This document shows, piece by piece, positions 17,210 to 26,172 of a stretch of 64,000 nucleotides of DNA. Under the pieces are notes generated by a model. That model saw only the letters and a list, made by a program, of their open reading frames with translations. It ran no database searches and was not told the DNA's origin. Origin of the DNA: Pseudomonas karstica. Lineage in GTDB: Bacteria > Pseudomonadota > Gammaproteobacteria > Pseudomonadales > Pseudomonadaceae. The stretch covers positions 80,674-144,673 of the forward strand of contig NZ_WLYI01000010.1 of assembly GCF_009707515.1 (NCBI RefSeq), in the 5' to 3' direction. Each line of letters opens with the position of its first letter. The first letter of the stretch is position 1. A program made the position numbers and the translations under genes.

Positions 17210-17440
17210 TTGTCAAATAAAAATACACATCCTCTTGAGAGCATTAATGCTAGCAATGTAATACTTTTTCAAAAAAATTACCTTATGAATGAAAAGCCAG
17301 TCATTCTAAAAGGAATGGGTAAGGATTGGCCTGCAATTAGGCGTTGGTCTGCGGACTTTTTCAAAAGTATTTATGGACACGTAAAAGCGCCTATCTGTTA
17401 CTACAAGACAAACAGCAAGAACCTTATTACGCTGGATTAG
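17210..17440 (+). pseudogene. Truncated cupin-like (JmjC/Cupin_8) protein, N-terminal fragment
   Basis: A 76-codon frame starting with TTG 17210, seven bases after AAGGA. The piece KPVILKGMGKDWPAIRRWSADFFKSIYG matches in its parts the start of cupin-like/JmjC hydroxylases (VIL.G...WPA..KWS..FFK..YG). Such proteins are normally about 250-350 residues; here the frame stops at 17440, before any iron-binding HxD motif. From about 17385 onward a different frame is open and encodes what looks like the C-terminus of another protein. An internal deletion therefore seems to have fused two gene ends. AT-rich, unlike the flanking genes. Confidence 0.6.
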
Positions 17441-17642
17441 AGAAGTCCGTCGCGCTTGTAAAAAAATAATTGTTCCTGCACGTTTTCCATCCAATGGAAT
17501 AACAAATTCGATTATTGCCAACCTTATGGCTTGGGAAGCTTTTAAGTATTTGGCAAATATTGATCCTTCAAAAGTGGATGCATGCATCTTAAACTTAAGC
17601 TTCAATTCTTTTGAATTCACAAAAAAACAGGTATTCAAATAA
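17427..17642 (+). pseudogene. ThiF/MccB-like adenylyltransferase, C-terminal remnant
   Basis: This stretch is open in the +1 frame relative to the cupin fragment (back to 17385) and ends at TAA 17640-17642. The translated segment contains FPSNGITNSIIANLMAWEAF and KYLANIDPSKVD. This resembles the last helix of E1-like ThiF/MoeB/MccB enzymes (G-x-x-x-x-I-I-x-x-L-x-A-x-E-A-x-K-Y-L). No start codon or ATP-binding region remains. The next gene begins 2 bases after the stop, so the lost gene was in an operon with the MFS transporter. The assignment rests on one motif. Confidence 0.5.
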
Positions 17643-17644
17643 AA

Positions 17645-18910
17645 ATGGGCGCATTCAAATATTTAGGAAATAAAAACGACAACCTATATTACTCCTTGTC
17701 AATTTTTCTAAATCTGGACGTTCAGAGAAGCTTATTTGTGCTTTACTTACTGCAACTTGGCATCACACAAGGAGAAATAGGCGCTCTTCAATCCTTCTTA
17801 TTCTTTTCTTCTGTGGCGTTAGAAGTTCCATCTGGCTTAATCGCAGATCGATATGGTCGCAAGGTTTCTCTTATAATCGGTTTTTTAGGGTTATGCATAA
17901 GTGGTGTTGGTTTTTTGCTATTTACCTCTTTTATTCCTTTCGCGATTATATTCTGTCTGTTCGGAGCTAGTATTGCTATGGGCTCCGGTTCAGACAGAGC
18001 ATTATTGTATGACAATTTACTCGCGAAACATCGAGCCGAAGAATATCCAAAAATATTATCACGTGCTCGCGCTATTGGTGCAGTGTCATTAGGTTTGTCC
18101 ATGCTTCTTGGCGGTGTACTACAAAATACTTGGTCTTGGGATAGCGTTTATATTTTTTTTGCAATATCAAAGCTTATTGGAGCGTTTGTTGTAACATTCA
18201 TTCCCGAGTTCAAGCTCCCACCTATCTCAATGGATCTTAATAAAAAAATTGGCATAAGGAATAAAAATACGGAAGGAGTATTCATATTATTAATTGATTT
18301 TTTTCGTTCTAAAAAAGGCGCATTCCTTATACCCTTATTTATTGGATATGCTTTATTCGAGCTTTCGACGGTCCCTTTGTTTATCTATGGTCAGCCATTT
18401 TTTTCCATTCGAGGTTTAGAAGTGCCTGTCATTGCTGGTATTTATGCTGGAGTTGAAGCTGTATCGGCAGTAATGTTCATGGTAGCTGGTTTTATTTGCT
18501 CTAGATTCTCTCTCGGCATCATTGCTGCCACCACTACTATTGCTATAACTTTCCTTCTTTTCATTTTATCACTGGATATCGGAATAATTACTTCAATTGT
18601 AAGCTTTCTTCTAATTATGTCGATACCTGCTATATATGAGACTTCTTATGAAACGCACATTCATGATAATGTCGAGTCACGTATCCGAGCATCTTGCCTC
18701 TCTGTAGCAAATCTTATCAATTCAGTTATTATCGGCGCCTCCTACACTGTTTTCGGCGGATTACTGGATGCATATGGCTTCTCGATGACCTTGATTATAG
18801 TTGCAGCTTCCTGTTTTGTTGGCTTGATTGGTGTAAGCACAACCTTGCTGATAGGTAGACAAAATATCTGTTTAAAAAACAAGGAACTTGAATCATCCCG
18901 GACTTTCTAA
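17645..18910 (+). CDS. MFS transporter of a foreign AT-rich gene group
   Basis: A 421-residue major facilitator with 12 predicted spans. The motif A loop is GLIADRYGRKVSL, and FGASIAMGSGSDRALLYDNL in the fourth/fifth span region is typical of small exporters with the ...GSxxALLYD signature. AT-rich codon choice (many TTT, ATA, TTA) differs sharply from both neighbours, indicating transfer. The ATG lies 2 bases after the stop of the ThiF-like remnant, with only a weak AGG upstream, so its translation was probably coupled. In microcin C-type groups a ThiF-like adenylyltransferase is paired with an MFS exporter, so a former peptide-export role is possible. It is intact but may be orphaned. Confidence 0.75.
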   Translation: MGAFKYLGNKNDNLYYSLSIFLNLDVQRSLFVLYLLQLGITQGEIGALQSFLFFSSVALEVPSGLIADRYGRKVSLIIGFLGLCISGVGFLLFTSFIPFAIIFCLFGASIAMGSGSDRALLYDNLLAKHRAEEYPKILSRARAIGAVSLGLSMLLGGVLQNTWSWDSVYIFFAISKLIGAFVVTFIPEFKLPPISMDLNKKIGIRNKNTEGVFILLIDFFRSKKGAFLIPLFIGYALFELSTVPLFIYGQPFFSIRGLEVPVIAGIYAGVEAVSAVMFMVAGFICSRFSLGIIAATTTIAITFLLFILSLDIGIITSIVSFLLIMSIPAIYETSYETHIHDNVESRIRASCLSVANLINSVIIGASYTVFGGLLDAYGFSMTLIIVAASCFVGLIGVSTTLLIGRQNICLKNKELESSRTF

Positions 18911-18986
18911 ACGCTCTACTAGGTGTCATTACTGCTGCAAAAAATCAGCGGAAACTTTAACTTAGCCTTATCCGCGCACTTGCGCC

Positions 18987-20045
18987 CTACGTAATATCAT
19001 TAAGAATCAAGCTGCGGTAATGCCCGGGGTTGGACCCGACCCATTTGCGAAACGCCTTGTAGAACGAACTGACATCGGCAAACCCCAGGCGCGAGGCGAT
19101 ATCGGCAAAGCTGATCTGCGGTTCTGCCAGCCAGACAATGGCCAACTCCTTACGCACGCTGTCCTTGAGGCTTTGATAGGTATGCCCCTCTTCTGCCAGG
19201 CGACGGCGCAGGGTGGATGCCGACACACACAGCGTCTGGGCCAGTTGCTCGGTTTCCGGCCAGATCTGGGCCGGCATCTGCCGCAGGTCGTGCTTGATCC
19301 GCATGGCCAGGCTGTCGGGATCACGGTATTTGACGAGTATGTTGGCCGGTGCCTGGGCAAGAAAACGCTTGAGCTCTTCGGCGTTGCGCTTGATGGGCAA
19401 GTCGAGGCAGTCGGCGGAGAAAATCATCCGGGTGCGTGGCCGCTCAAAACGCAGGTTGTCGGAAAACATGACTTGGTAATCGTCAATAAACGCTGGTTGC
19501 GGGCAACGCAGTTCGATAGCGAGGATCGGGATACGCCTGCCGGCCAGCCAGCACGCAACGCCATGGACGATCATCCAGTAAGTGAAATAGGTGAACGCCC
19601 GCCTGGACTCAGGCTCAGGTTCCAGCAGCACGATCTCCGCCAGGCTTTGCTGACGCACCAACTGGGCTGGCAAGTGATCAAGCATCAACGATAAAAACCC
19701 CAGGCCGGTTTCCAGGCCCGCCCCGAGACTGAGCGGAGCCATGGAGGCGCGGCAGAGAAACGCCAGGCTGCCGGTCTTGAGCCTGCGCGGGTCCATAGCG
19801 AAAAACTCATCATCCAAGCGGCGTGCCAACAAGCGCCACAGCCGGGCATAAGCCGTGGCCGGAACACGCGCTGCCGGCTGTTCCAGCAGCGCCGGATCAA
19901 TCCCGACCTTGTTCAGCACTTCATGGGTAGCCGCACCCGGTGCGCAGCTTTGCAACAGGGCTTCGCGGACCAGATGGATGGAGATGGTGTCTTTTTCCGC
20001 CATGACGTATGGAGTGCCGGTTGCGCTGGAGATGTCGCGCATCAT
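18987..20045 (-). CDS. AraC-family transcriptional regulator (Arabinose_bd type)
   Basis: A protein of about 352 residues. A long N-terminal domain of the OruR/ArgR-like type (about 25-215) is followed by a C-terminal AraC domain (EQLAQTLCVSASTLRRRLAEEG and ISFADIASRLGFADVSSFYKAF). Start choice is uncertain: two adjacent ATG codons (20045, 20042) and a GTG (20054), none with a good ribosome site. It is divergent from efeU across about 200 bases. No link to iron is evident, and its target is unknown. Its own AT-rich neighbour at the 3' side is convergent and unrelated. Confidence 0.85.
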   Translation of the reverse strand: MMRDISSATGTPYVMAEKDTISIHLVREALLQSCAPGAATHEVLNKVGIDPALLEQPAARVPATAYARLWRLLARRLDDEFFAMDPRRLKTGSLAFLCRASMAPLSLGAGLETGLGFLSLMLDHLPAQLVRQQSLAEIVLLEPEPESRRAFTYFTYWMIVHGVACWLAGRRIPILAIELRCPQPAFIDDYQVMFSDNLRFERPRTRMIFSADCLDLPIKRNAEELKRFLAQAPANILVKYRDPDSLAMRIKHDLRQMPAQIWPETEQLAQTLCVSASTLRRRLAEEGHTYQSLKDSVRKELAIVWLAEPQISFADIASRLGFADVSSFYKAFRKWVGSNPGHYRSLILNDIT

Positions 20046-20186
20046 AGTGGGCACAGGGCTTCACCACCACCGCAGAGGAAGCTGTACACCTCAAAAACAG
20101 GTAGTCCGGCCGGCATAGAGCGTGGTGTAGATACCAATGCCATCACCGTTCAGCCATCGTTCAGGAAACGCCAATATTTCCTATTT

Positions 20187-20205
20187 AGGAATAAGTATCA
20201 TTATG
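20187..20205 (+). promoter_or_regulatory. Candidate Fur box before efeUOB
   Basis: A 19-base window matches the Fur consensus GATAATGATAATCATTATC at 12 of 19 positions, including an unbroken ATCATTAT half. It lies about 40-60 bases before efeU, a position suited to iron-dependent repression. Confidence 0.5.
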
Positions 20206-20245
20206 TTACAACTTAGCTTCCTATCTAATTACGCTTCGGTGCCGA

Positions 20246-21094
20246 ATGCTTGTTCCATTTCTAATCATGCTGCGCGAAGGGATTGAAGCGGCATTGATCG
20301 TTGGCATCATCGCCAGTTACTTGAAGCAAACGGGGCGCGGCCAATGGATGCCTGCTGTGTGGGTCGGTGTCTTCCTTGCTGCTGCCCTGGCGCTGCTGGT
20401 GGGCGGTGGCCTGGAGTTGATGAGTGCGGAGTTTCCGCAAAAGCAGCAGGAATTGTTCGAAGGCATTGTCGGCCTGGTGGCCGTGGGCATTCTCAGTTCC
20501 ATGGTGTTCTGGATGCGCAAGGTGGCGCGGTCCATCAAGCATTCCCTGCACCAATCCCTCGATCACGCGTTGGCCGGTTCCCGGCATCAGGTCACTGCGC
20601 TGATCGCCATGGTGTTTTTCGCGGTCGCCCGGGAAGGCCTGGAAACGGTGTTTTTCCTGCTGGCGGTGTTCCAGCAGAGTGAAGGCCCGGCCGCGCCCAT
20701 CGGTGCCCTGCTCGGCCTGATCCTGGCGATCGTCGTCGGTTTGCTGATCTACACCGGCAGCATGCGCCTGAACCTTGGCGCGTTCTTTCGCTGGACCGGC
20801 CTGTTCATCCTCGTGGTGGCCGCCGGCATTCTCGCCAATTCGGTGCAAGCCCTGCACGAAGCCGGGATCTGGAACCATTTGCAAACCGTCTTGTTCGACT
20901 TCAGTGCCGTCCTGCCCATGGACGGCCCGCTGGGCTCCGTGCTGGCCGGGATGTTCGGTTATCAGGATGCGCCGACGGTCAGCACATTGGGTGCCTACCT
21001 GATCTACCTGTTGGTTGCCCTGGTGATGTTCTTCCTGCCCACGGCGCCCACCAAACCCGCCACCAACCGCACCCCTTCCGCTTCCAGCCTGTAA
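20246..21094 (+). CDS. efeU: Ferrous/ferric iron permease EfeU (FTR1 family)
   Basis: A 282-residue inner-membrane permease of the OFeT/FTR1 family with seven predicted spans. The two REGxE iron-binding motifs are present: LREGIEAALIVG in span 1 and AREGLETVFFL in span 4. It imports iron delivered by EfeO and EfeB in the periplasm. First gene of the efeUOB operon, with efeO 10 bases downstream. A Fur-like box lies upstream. Confidence 0.93.
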   Translation: MLVPFLIMLREGIEAALIVGIIASYLKQTGRGQWMPAVWVGVFLAAALALLVGGGLELMSAEFPQKQQELFEGIVGLVAVGILSSMVFWMRKVARSIKHSLHQSLDHALAGSRHQVTALIAMVFFAVAREGLETVFFLLAVFQQSEGPAAPIGALLGLILAIVVGLLIYTGSMRLNLGAFFRWTGLFILVVAAGILANSVQALHEAGIWNHLQTVLFDFSAVLPMDGPLGSVLAGMFGYQDAPTVSTLGAYLIYLLVALVMFFLPTAPTKPATNRTPSASSL

Positions 21095-21104
21095 GGACCG
21101 TATT

Positions 21105-22307
21105 TTGTCCAGCCAATCCCCTCAACCGGCCTCGCCTCCCCGTGCCCTGCGCTGGGCAGTGGCCGGCTCGGCGCTCGTGATGATCGCCTGCGCAGGCCTG
21201 TTCTACTACGCCTCGCAAATAGCCGCCGCCAAACGCCAGACCAACCACAATGAAATTGCCGTGACGATCCACGCCCATAGCTGCGAACCCAATGCGCTGA
21301 CGGTACCTGCCGGTCGCGCCAGCTTTCGCATCATCAACCGCTCGGACCGGGCGGTGGAATGGGAAATCCTCGATGGCGTGCTGGTGGTCGAAGAACGGGA
21401 AAACATCGCCCCAGGCCTGAGTCAGGTGATCAACGCCCGCCTGCTACCGGGTGATTACGCGATCACCTGCGGCTTGCTGAGCAACCCACGCGGCACCTTG
21501 CATGTGACGCCGACCGCCGAGTCGGATGCACAGGCCTTGGCCAAACCCTCCATGGTGGCGTTTATCGGGCCACTGTCGGAGTTCCGGGTGTACTTGAGCG
21601 GCCAGGGCAGCACTCTGATCAAGGCCGTCACGGCCCTTGACCAGGCCATCGCAGTTGGCGACCTGAACCTGGCCCAGACCCTCTATGTACCGGCCCGCGA
21701 GGCTTATCAGCGCCTGGCACCCGCCTCGCAACGCCTGGCGGAACTGGACAATGCCATCAATGCCCGCGCCGATTACTTCGAAAAACGCGAGCAAGACCCG
21801 GCATTCATCGGTTTCCACCGTATCGAGTACGCATTGTTCCAGCAGCGCAGCCTTGACGGCCTGGCACCGGTTGCCCAGCGCTTACTGACCGACGTCACCG
21901 CCCTCAAGCAACAGTTGTTGGCCCAGTCGCTGCCACCGGAGCAACTGGTGAGCATTCTGGTGCGCAACCTCAACAGCCTGGCGGATGTTCGCGCCACCAG
22001 CGGCGAAGAAGAACGCTACAGCCATATCGACCTCAACGGCTTTGCCGCCAACCTGGACGTCACCCGCAAGGTGGTCGATCTGATGCGGCCGCTACTGAGC
22101 AAGTCGGCCGCAGGCGTACTCCCGGGGATCGACACCGCCCTCGCCGCCTTCGACGCCGAACTCAACGGCTTGAAGGTGGATAACCACTACAGCACCTATG
22201 ACAGCGTCACGGCAGACCAGCGCAAGCTGATCGCCAACAAGGCCAAGGCTCTGGCCGTTGCACTCGATGGAATCGATCCCGCCCTTGGCCTTTCCGGCCT
22301 ACAGTGA
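21105..22307 (+). CDS. efeO: Iron uptake protein EfeO with cupredoxin and M75 domains
   Basis: A 400-residue protein with a single N-terminal membrane segment/signal (about 17-38) for periplasmic location. A cupredoxin-like domain (about 45-140) precedes a C-terminal M75 (imelysin-like) domain carrying the HxxE motif in FHRIEYALF. It captures iron for EfeU. It starts with TTG 21105, eight bases after AAGGA; no ATG is available near the conserved N-terminus. It lies 13 bases before efeB. A second, cupredoxin-less M75 protein is encoded at the operon end. Confidence 0.9.
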   Translation: MSSQSPQPASPPRALRWAVAGSALVMIACAGLFYYASQIAAAKRQTNHNEIAVTIHAHSCEPNALTVPAGRASFRIINRSDRAVEWEILDGVLVVEERENIAPGLSQVINARLLPGDYAITCGLLSNPRGTLHVTPTAESDAQALAKPSMVAFIGPLSEFRVYLSGQGSTLIKAVTALDQAIAVGDLNLAQTLYVPAREAYQRLAPASQRLAELDNAINARADYFEKREQDPAFIGFHRIEYALFQQRSLDGLAPVAQRLLTDVTALKQQLLAQSLPPEQLVSILVRNLNSLADVRATSGEEERYSHIDLNGFAANLDVTRKVVDLMRPLLSKSAAGVLPGIDTALAAFDAELNGLKVDNHYSTYDSVTADQRKLIANKAKALAVALDGIDPALGLSGLQ

Positions 22308-22320
22308 AGACCCACTAGAC

Positions 22321-23619
22321 ATGAGTGATTCCGATACTTTTTCCCCCCAGCGTCGTCATGTATTGCTGGGCATGGCCGCCACCGGTGCAGCGATTGCCGG
22401 TGCAAGCCTGAGCTGCCCGGCCATGGCCGCGGCCCAGGTCACCACCGCGCCTAGCAGCGAGAAGACCCAGGAGCGCCATGATTTCCAGGGTAAGCATCAA
22501 ACCGGCATCGTTACCCCACGTCCAGCCTGCGGCATGCTGGTGTCTTTCGACGTGTTGGCCAGCGATCGCGATGACCTGGAGCGGCTGCTGCGTACACTGA
22601 CCGAACGTATCGACTTCCTGATGACTGGCGGCCCCGTACCGCAGGTCGACCCGAAACTGCCACCCACCGATTCCGGAATCCTCGGGCCGGTGGTCACGCC
22701 TGACAACCTGACCATCACTGTATCGGTGGGCGAGTCGTTGTTCGATGAGCGCTTCGGCCTGGCCAGCGCCAAGCCCAAGCGCCTGACCCGCATGGTCGGC
22801 TTCCCCAATGATGCCCTGGAAGCGGCCCAGTGCCACGGCGACCTGAGCCTGCAGTTCAGCGCCAACACCCCCGACACCAATATCCACGCCCTGCGCGACA
22901 TGGTGAAAAACCTGCCTGACCTGCTGCTGGTGCGCTGGAAACAGGAAGGCAGCGTGCCGCCACAGGCCCCTGCCCGCCCCGGGACACCGGCACAAAGTGC
23001 GCGCAACTTCCTCGGTTTCCGTGACGGCTCGGCCAACCCGGACTCCAACGACGAACAGGCCATGGACCGGATCGTCTGGGTCCAACCTGGCAGTGACGAA
23101 CCGGCCTGGGCCACCCATGGCAGCTACCAGGCAGTGCGGATCATTCGTAACTTTGTCGAGCGCTGGGACCGTACCCCCCTGCAGGAACAGGAAAGCATCC
23201 TCGGCCGGATCAAGACCAGTGGCGCGCCCATGGACGGGCAGAAAGAAACCCAGGTACCCGATTACAGCAAGGACCCGCAAGGCAAGTTGACCAAGCTCGA
23301 TGCCCATATCCGCCTGGCCAATCCACGCACCCCTGGAAGCCAGGCCAACCTGATCCTGCGCCGGCCGTTCAACTACTCCAACGGTGTCAATAAAAACGGC
23401 CAGCTGGATATGGGGTTGTTGTTCATCTGCTACCAGGCCGACCTGGAGAAAGGCTTTATCAGCGTGCAAACCCGGCTCAACGGCGAACCCCTGGAGGAAT
23501 ACCTGAAGCCGGTCGGCGGCGGTTATTTCTTCACCCTGCCGGGTGTCACCGGCCCCCGGGACTTCCTTGGACGCACGCTGTTGGATGCCACGCGCCCGCA
23601 AACCACTGCCACTACCTGA
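22321..23619 (+). CDS. efeB: Deferrochelatase/DyP peroxidase EfeB
   Basis: A 432-residue heme peroxidase of the dye-decolorising type, exported by Tat ([19 protein letters not shown], arginines 11-12). The DyP signature [10 protein letters not shown] contains the catalytic Asp, and the proximal heme His lies in [11 protein letters not shown]. In efe systems it oxidises Fe(II) or releases iron from heme in the periplasm. The ATG at 22321 gives the Tat signal at the correct place; an upstream in-frame ATG (22258) would place it too far in and overlap efeO. Confidence 0.93.
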   Translation: MSDSDTFSPQRRHVLLGMAATGAAIAGASLSCPAMAAAQVTTAPSSEKTQERHDFQGKHQTGIVTPRPACGMLVSFDVLASDRDDLERLLRTLTERIDFLMTGGPVPQVDPKLPPTDSGILGPVVTPDNLTITVSVGESLFDERFGLASAKPKRLTRMVGFPNDALEAAQCHGDLSLQFSANTPDTNIHALRDMVKNLPDLLLVRWKQEGSVPPQAPARPGTPAQSARNFLGFRDGSANPDSNDEQAMDRIVWVQPGSDEPAWATHGSYQAVRIIRNFVERWDRTPLQEQESILGRIKTSGAPMDGQKETQVPDYSKDPQGKLTKLDAHIRLANPRTPGSQANLILRRPFNYSNGVNKNGQLDMGLLFICYQADLEKGFISVQTRLNGEPLEEYLKPVGGGYFFTLPGVTGPRDFLGRTLLDATRPQTTATT

Positions 23620-23648
23620 AACCCAGCCCCCACAACGGAAACCGTCCC

Positions 23649-24467
23649 ATGAAAAAGTCGTCTCTCGCGTTGTCGTTGTTCATGACCCTATCGCCGCTGG
23701 CGGCCTTTGCCGCGACAGCGCCACTGGACCTGGTTGGCCCGGTGTCGGACTACAAGATTTACGTCACCGAACAAATCGGTGAGCTGGTGACCCAAACCCA
23801 GGCGTTCACCGACGCCGTGAAAAAAGGCGACCTGGCCACCGCCAGGAAGCTCTATGCACCCACCCGAGTGCACTATGAATCCATCGAGCCGATCGCCGAG
23901 CTGTTCAGCGACCTCGATGCCTCCATCGACTCCCGGGTCGACGACCATGAGAACGGCGTGAAGGCCGATGATTTCACCGGCTTCCACCGTCTCGAATACA
24001 GCCTGTTTGCCGAGCACACCACCCAAGGCCTGGACGCCCTGGCCGATGGTTTGAACAAAGACGTCAAGGACCTGCAAACCCGTGTCGACGGCCTGACCTT
24101 CCCACCGGAAAAAGTCGTTGGCGGTGCCGCTGCGTTGTTGGAAGAAGTGGCCGCCACCAAAATTTCTGGCGAAGAAGACCGCTACAGCCACACCGACCTG
24201 TATGACTTTCAAGGCAACATCGACGGTGCGAAAAAAATCGTCGACCTGTTCCGTGGGCAGATCGACAAACAGGACAAGCAATTCTTGGTCAAGGTCGACA
24301 AGAACTTTGCCACCGTCGACAAGATCCTGGCCAAGTACAAGACCCAGGGCGGCGGTTTTGAAACCTACGACAAGGTCAAGGAAAACGACCGCAAGGCGTT
24401 GGTGGGCCCGGTCAATACGCTGGCGGAAGACCTCTCGACCCTGCGTGGGAAATTGGGTCTGAACTGA
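23649..24467 (+). CDS. efeM: EfeM-type periplasmic M75 iron-binding protein
   Basis: A 272-residue exported protein (signal [21 protein letters not shown]). It contains only the M75 domain, with the metal-binding HxxE in FHRLEYSLF and the conserved [16 protein letters not shown]. It is a paralogue of the C-terminal half of EfeO without the cupredoxin domain, like the EfeM form described in P. syringae. It ends the efeUOB-efeM operon, 29 bases after efeB. Confidence 0.85.
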   Translation: MKKSSLALSLFMTLSPLAAFAATAPLDLVGPVSDYKIYVTEQIGELVTQTQAFTDAVKKGDLATARKLYAPTRVHYESIEPIAELFSDLDASIDSRVDDHENGVKADDFTGFHRLEYSLFAEHTTQGLDALADGLNKDVKDLQTRVDGLTFPPEKVVGGAAALLEEVAATKISGEEDRYSHTDLYDFQGNIDGAKKIVDLFRGQIDKQDKQFLVKVDKNFATVDKILAKYKTQGGGFETYDKVKENDRKALVGPVNTLAEDLSTLRGKLGLN

Positions 24468-24806
24468 CAAGAAAACCTCATGCCGCGCACTTGCACTGCT
24501 GCGCGGTGCGCGGTGCGCGGTGCGCGGTGCGCGGTGCGCGGTCGAGGAGCTTGCCTGCCTTGATGCGCCTACAAGCGTTTATTTCACCGCTGGATCAGGC
24601 GTGAAATTTTCAAACGCAGCCCCGATCGATACGGGTTTCCCGGCAGCCCTGAATCACCTGAACAGATGTCCCTGTATTCCGCTACAGACTTTTCCCGCCT
24701 GCAAACGCCTAATCTTCTCTCATGCTGAATCGTTTTTTGTTGACGATATCTGATCGCCGTAAATCAGGAGTGTTACCCACCGCAAGATCACTTTAGAGGG
24801 AGTCTT
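24468..24806. other. Intergenic region upstream of the glycosyltransferase gene
   Basis: About 340 bases containing a short tandem repeat (24501-24542), a possible hairpin CCGCGCA (24483-24489) / TGCGCGG (24500-24506) at the end of the efe operon, and then about 260 bases of lower GC that should hold the promoter of the NRPS cluster. No lux-type box or other operator is convincing. A 77-codon frame at 24520-24753 lacks a ribosome site. Confidence 0.5.
24501..24542 (+). repeat. 7-bp tandem repeat, six perfect GCGCGGT copies
   Basis: Six uninterrupted copies of GCGCGGT lie 34 bases after the efeM stop. Perfect short tandem repeats of this kind vary in copy number by slippage. Confidence 0.95.
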
Positions 24807-26066
24807 ATGCATGTGATCATTACGGCCATCGGCTCAGCCGGTGACGTTCACCCATTTATCGGGATCGGGCGCACGCTCGCAGCACGCGGGCATCGGATAA
24901 CGTTTTGCGCCAGCGCAGCGTTCGCGCCGGTGATCGAGCGCTGCGGTTTCAAGTTTTTGCCATTGGGTACCGCCGAGGAATATCGCACCATCATGGCTGA
25001 CCCGGCGTTGTGGCATCCACGCACGTCGCTGCCCACCCTATGGAAATCCGTCGCCGGTACGTTACGCGAACAGTATCGGCTACTGGAACAAGCCTGTGAC
25101 GACGACACCGTCATGCTCGGTTCGTTGTGGGCATTCTCTGCCCGCCTGCTGCAAGAAAAACACGGCATTCCGCTGATCACTGGCCAGGTCACACCGTTCG
25201 CCATCTGGTCACCCCTCGCGCGTCCCACCCATCCACCAGGAACGAACCTGCCGGCTTTTGTCCCGTATCCCCTGAGACGCCTGCTGCTGGGTGTCATCGA
25301 GCACACCTTTCTCGATCGGCTCATGAAGCCGGAGCTCAACGCTTTTCGCCGTGAATTGGGTTTGCCCCCGGTCAAACGCATCATCAGCCAGTGGATCTCC
25401 TCGCCCGACCGGGTGTTGGGATTGTTTCCGGATTGGTTCGCCCCCATCCAGCAGGACTGGCCTGCCCAGACGGTACTGACCGGGTTCCCGTTATTCGATG
25501 AATCCAGTTTCCAGGAGCCCGACGCCGAACTGGAGGACTTCTTGAGCGAGGCCTCACCGGTGGTGTTTACCCCAGGTTCGACCACGGTCAACAGTGAGCA
25601 GTATTTCTCGGCTGCGGCCCAGGCGCTGAAGTTGGTCGGCCGCCGCGGGGTGTTCCTGACCAGCCAGCCGGTAGGCCCGTTGCCCAGCGACGGCAGGATT
25701 CTGGTAAGGCGCTACGTGCCGATGAGCCGCATCCTGCCTCACAGCTCGGCGCTGGTGCATCACGGCGGCATCGGGACCACGGCACTGGCAATCACCGCCG
25801 GGGTGCCGCAGGTCGCCACGCCGTTCGCTCACGACCAGTTCGACAATGCAACGCGAATGGAGCGCATGGGGTGCGGCCTGCAGGTACTCGCTCCAGCCTC
25901 CGCCGAGTCGCTGGCCGCGGCCTTGGACAAGGTGTTGAGCAGTCATGACATACGCGCCAGTTGTGAGCGCTATAGCAAGCTTATTGCAAGTGGTGACAGC
26001 GCCAGCGAAGCGGCGGCGCTGCAAGTCGAGGCACTCGCCCGCACACATAAATACCGCGTGGCGTAA
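24807..26066 (+). CDS. braA: GT1-family glycosyltransferase (BraA/RhlB-like)
   Basis: A 419-residue UGT-type glycosyltransferase. The N-terminal acceptor domain starts GSAGDVHPFIGIGRTLAARG. The C-terminal donor-binding domain has FTPGSTTVN and HHGGIGTT (His318-319) followed by AGVPQVATPFAHDQFDNA. Length and motifs fit RhlB-like rhamnosyltransferases acting on 3-hydroxyacyl lipids. It is followed after 106 bases by a Ser/Pro NRPS and then an FAD monooxygenase. This is the braABC order reported for brabantamide, in which a rhamnose is attached to the 3-hydroxy fatty acid. The ribosome site GAGGGAG lies 5 bases before the ATG. The symbol is assigned from cluster architecture, and the donor sugar is inferred. 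Confidence 0.75.
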   Translation: MHVIITAIGSAGDVHPFIGIGRTLAARGHRITFCASAAFAPVIERCGFKFLPLGTAEEYRTIMADPALWHPRTSLPTLWKSVAGTLREQYRLLEQACDDDTVMLGSLWAFSARLLQEKHGIPLITGQVTPFAIWSPLARPTHPPGTNLPAFVPYPLRRLLLGVIEHTFLDRLMKPELNAFRRELGLPPVKRIISQWISSPDRVLGLFPDWFAPIQQDWPAQTVLTGFPLFDESSFQEPDAELEDFLSEASPVVFTPGSTTVNSEQYFSAAAQALKLVGRRGVFLTSQPVGPLPSDGRILVRRYVPMSRILPHSSALVHHGGIGTTALAITAGVPQVATPFAHDQFDNATRMERMGCGLQVLAPASAESLAAALDKVLSSHDIRASCERYSKLIASGDSASEAAALQVEALARTHKYRVA

Positions 26067-26172
26067 TCAAGGGTTAATCGGGGATTGACGGTGCGCCGCC
26101 AATGGTCGGGACTTAAGACATCACTTTTTCATTCGTTTCAGCGGGCCAGCGGATTGGCCCACGGAGAACACC

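Noticed and set aside
22315..23601. 428-codon open frame antisense to efeB
   Set aside because: A shadow of a complete DyP peroxidase gene; no domain or start signal.
24520..24753. 77-codon frame before braA
   Set aside because: Starts inside the 7-bp repeats, no ribosome site, no similarity recognised.
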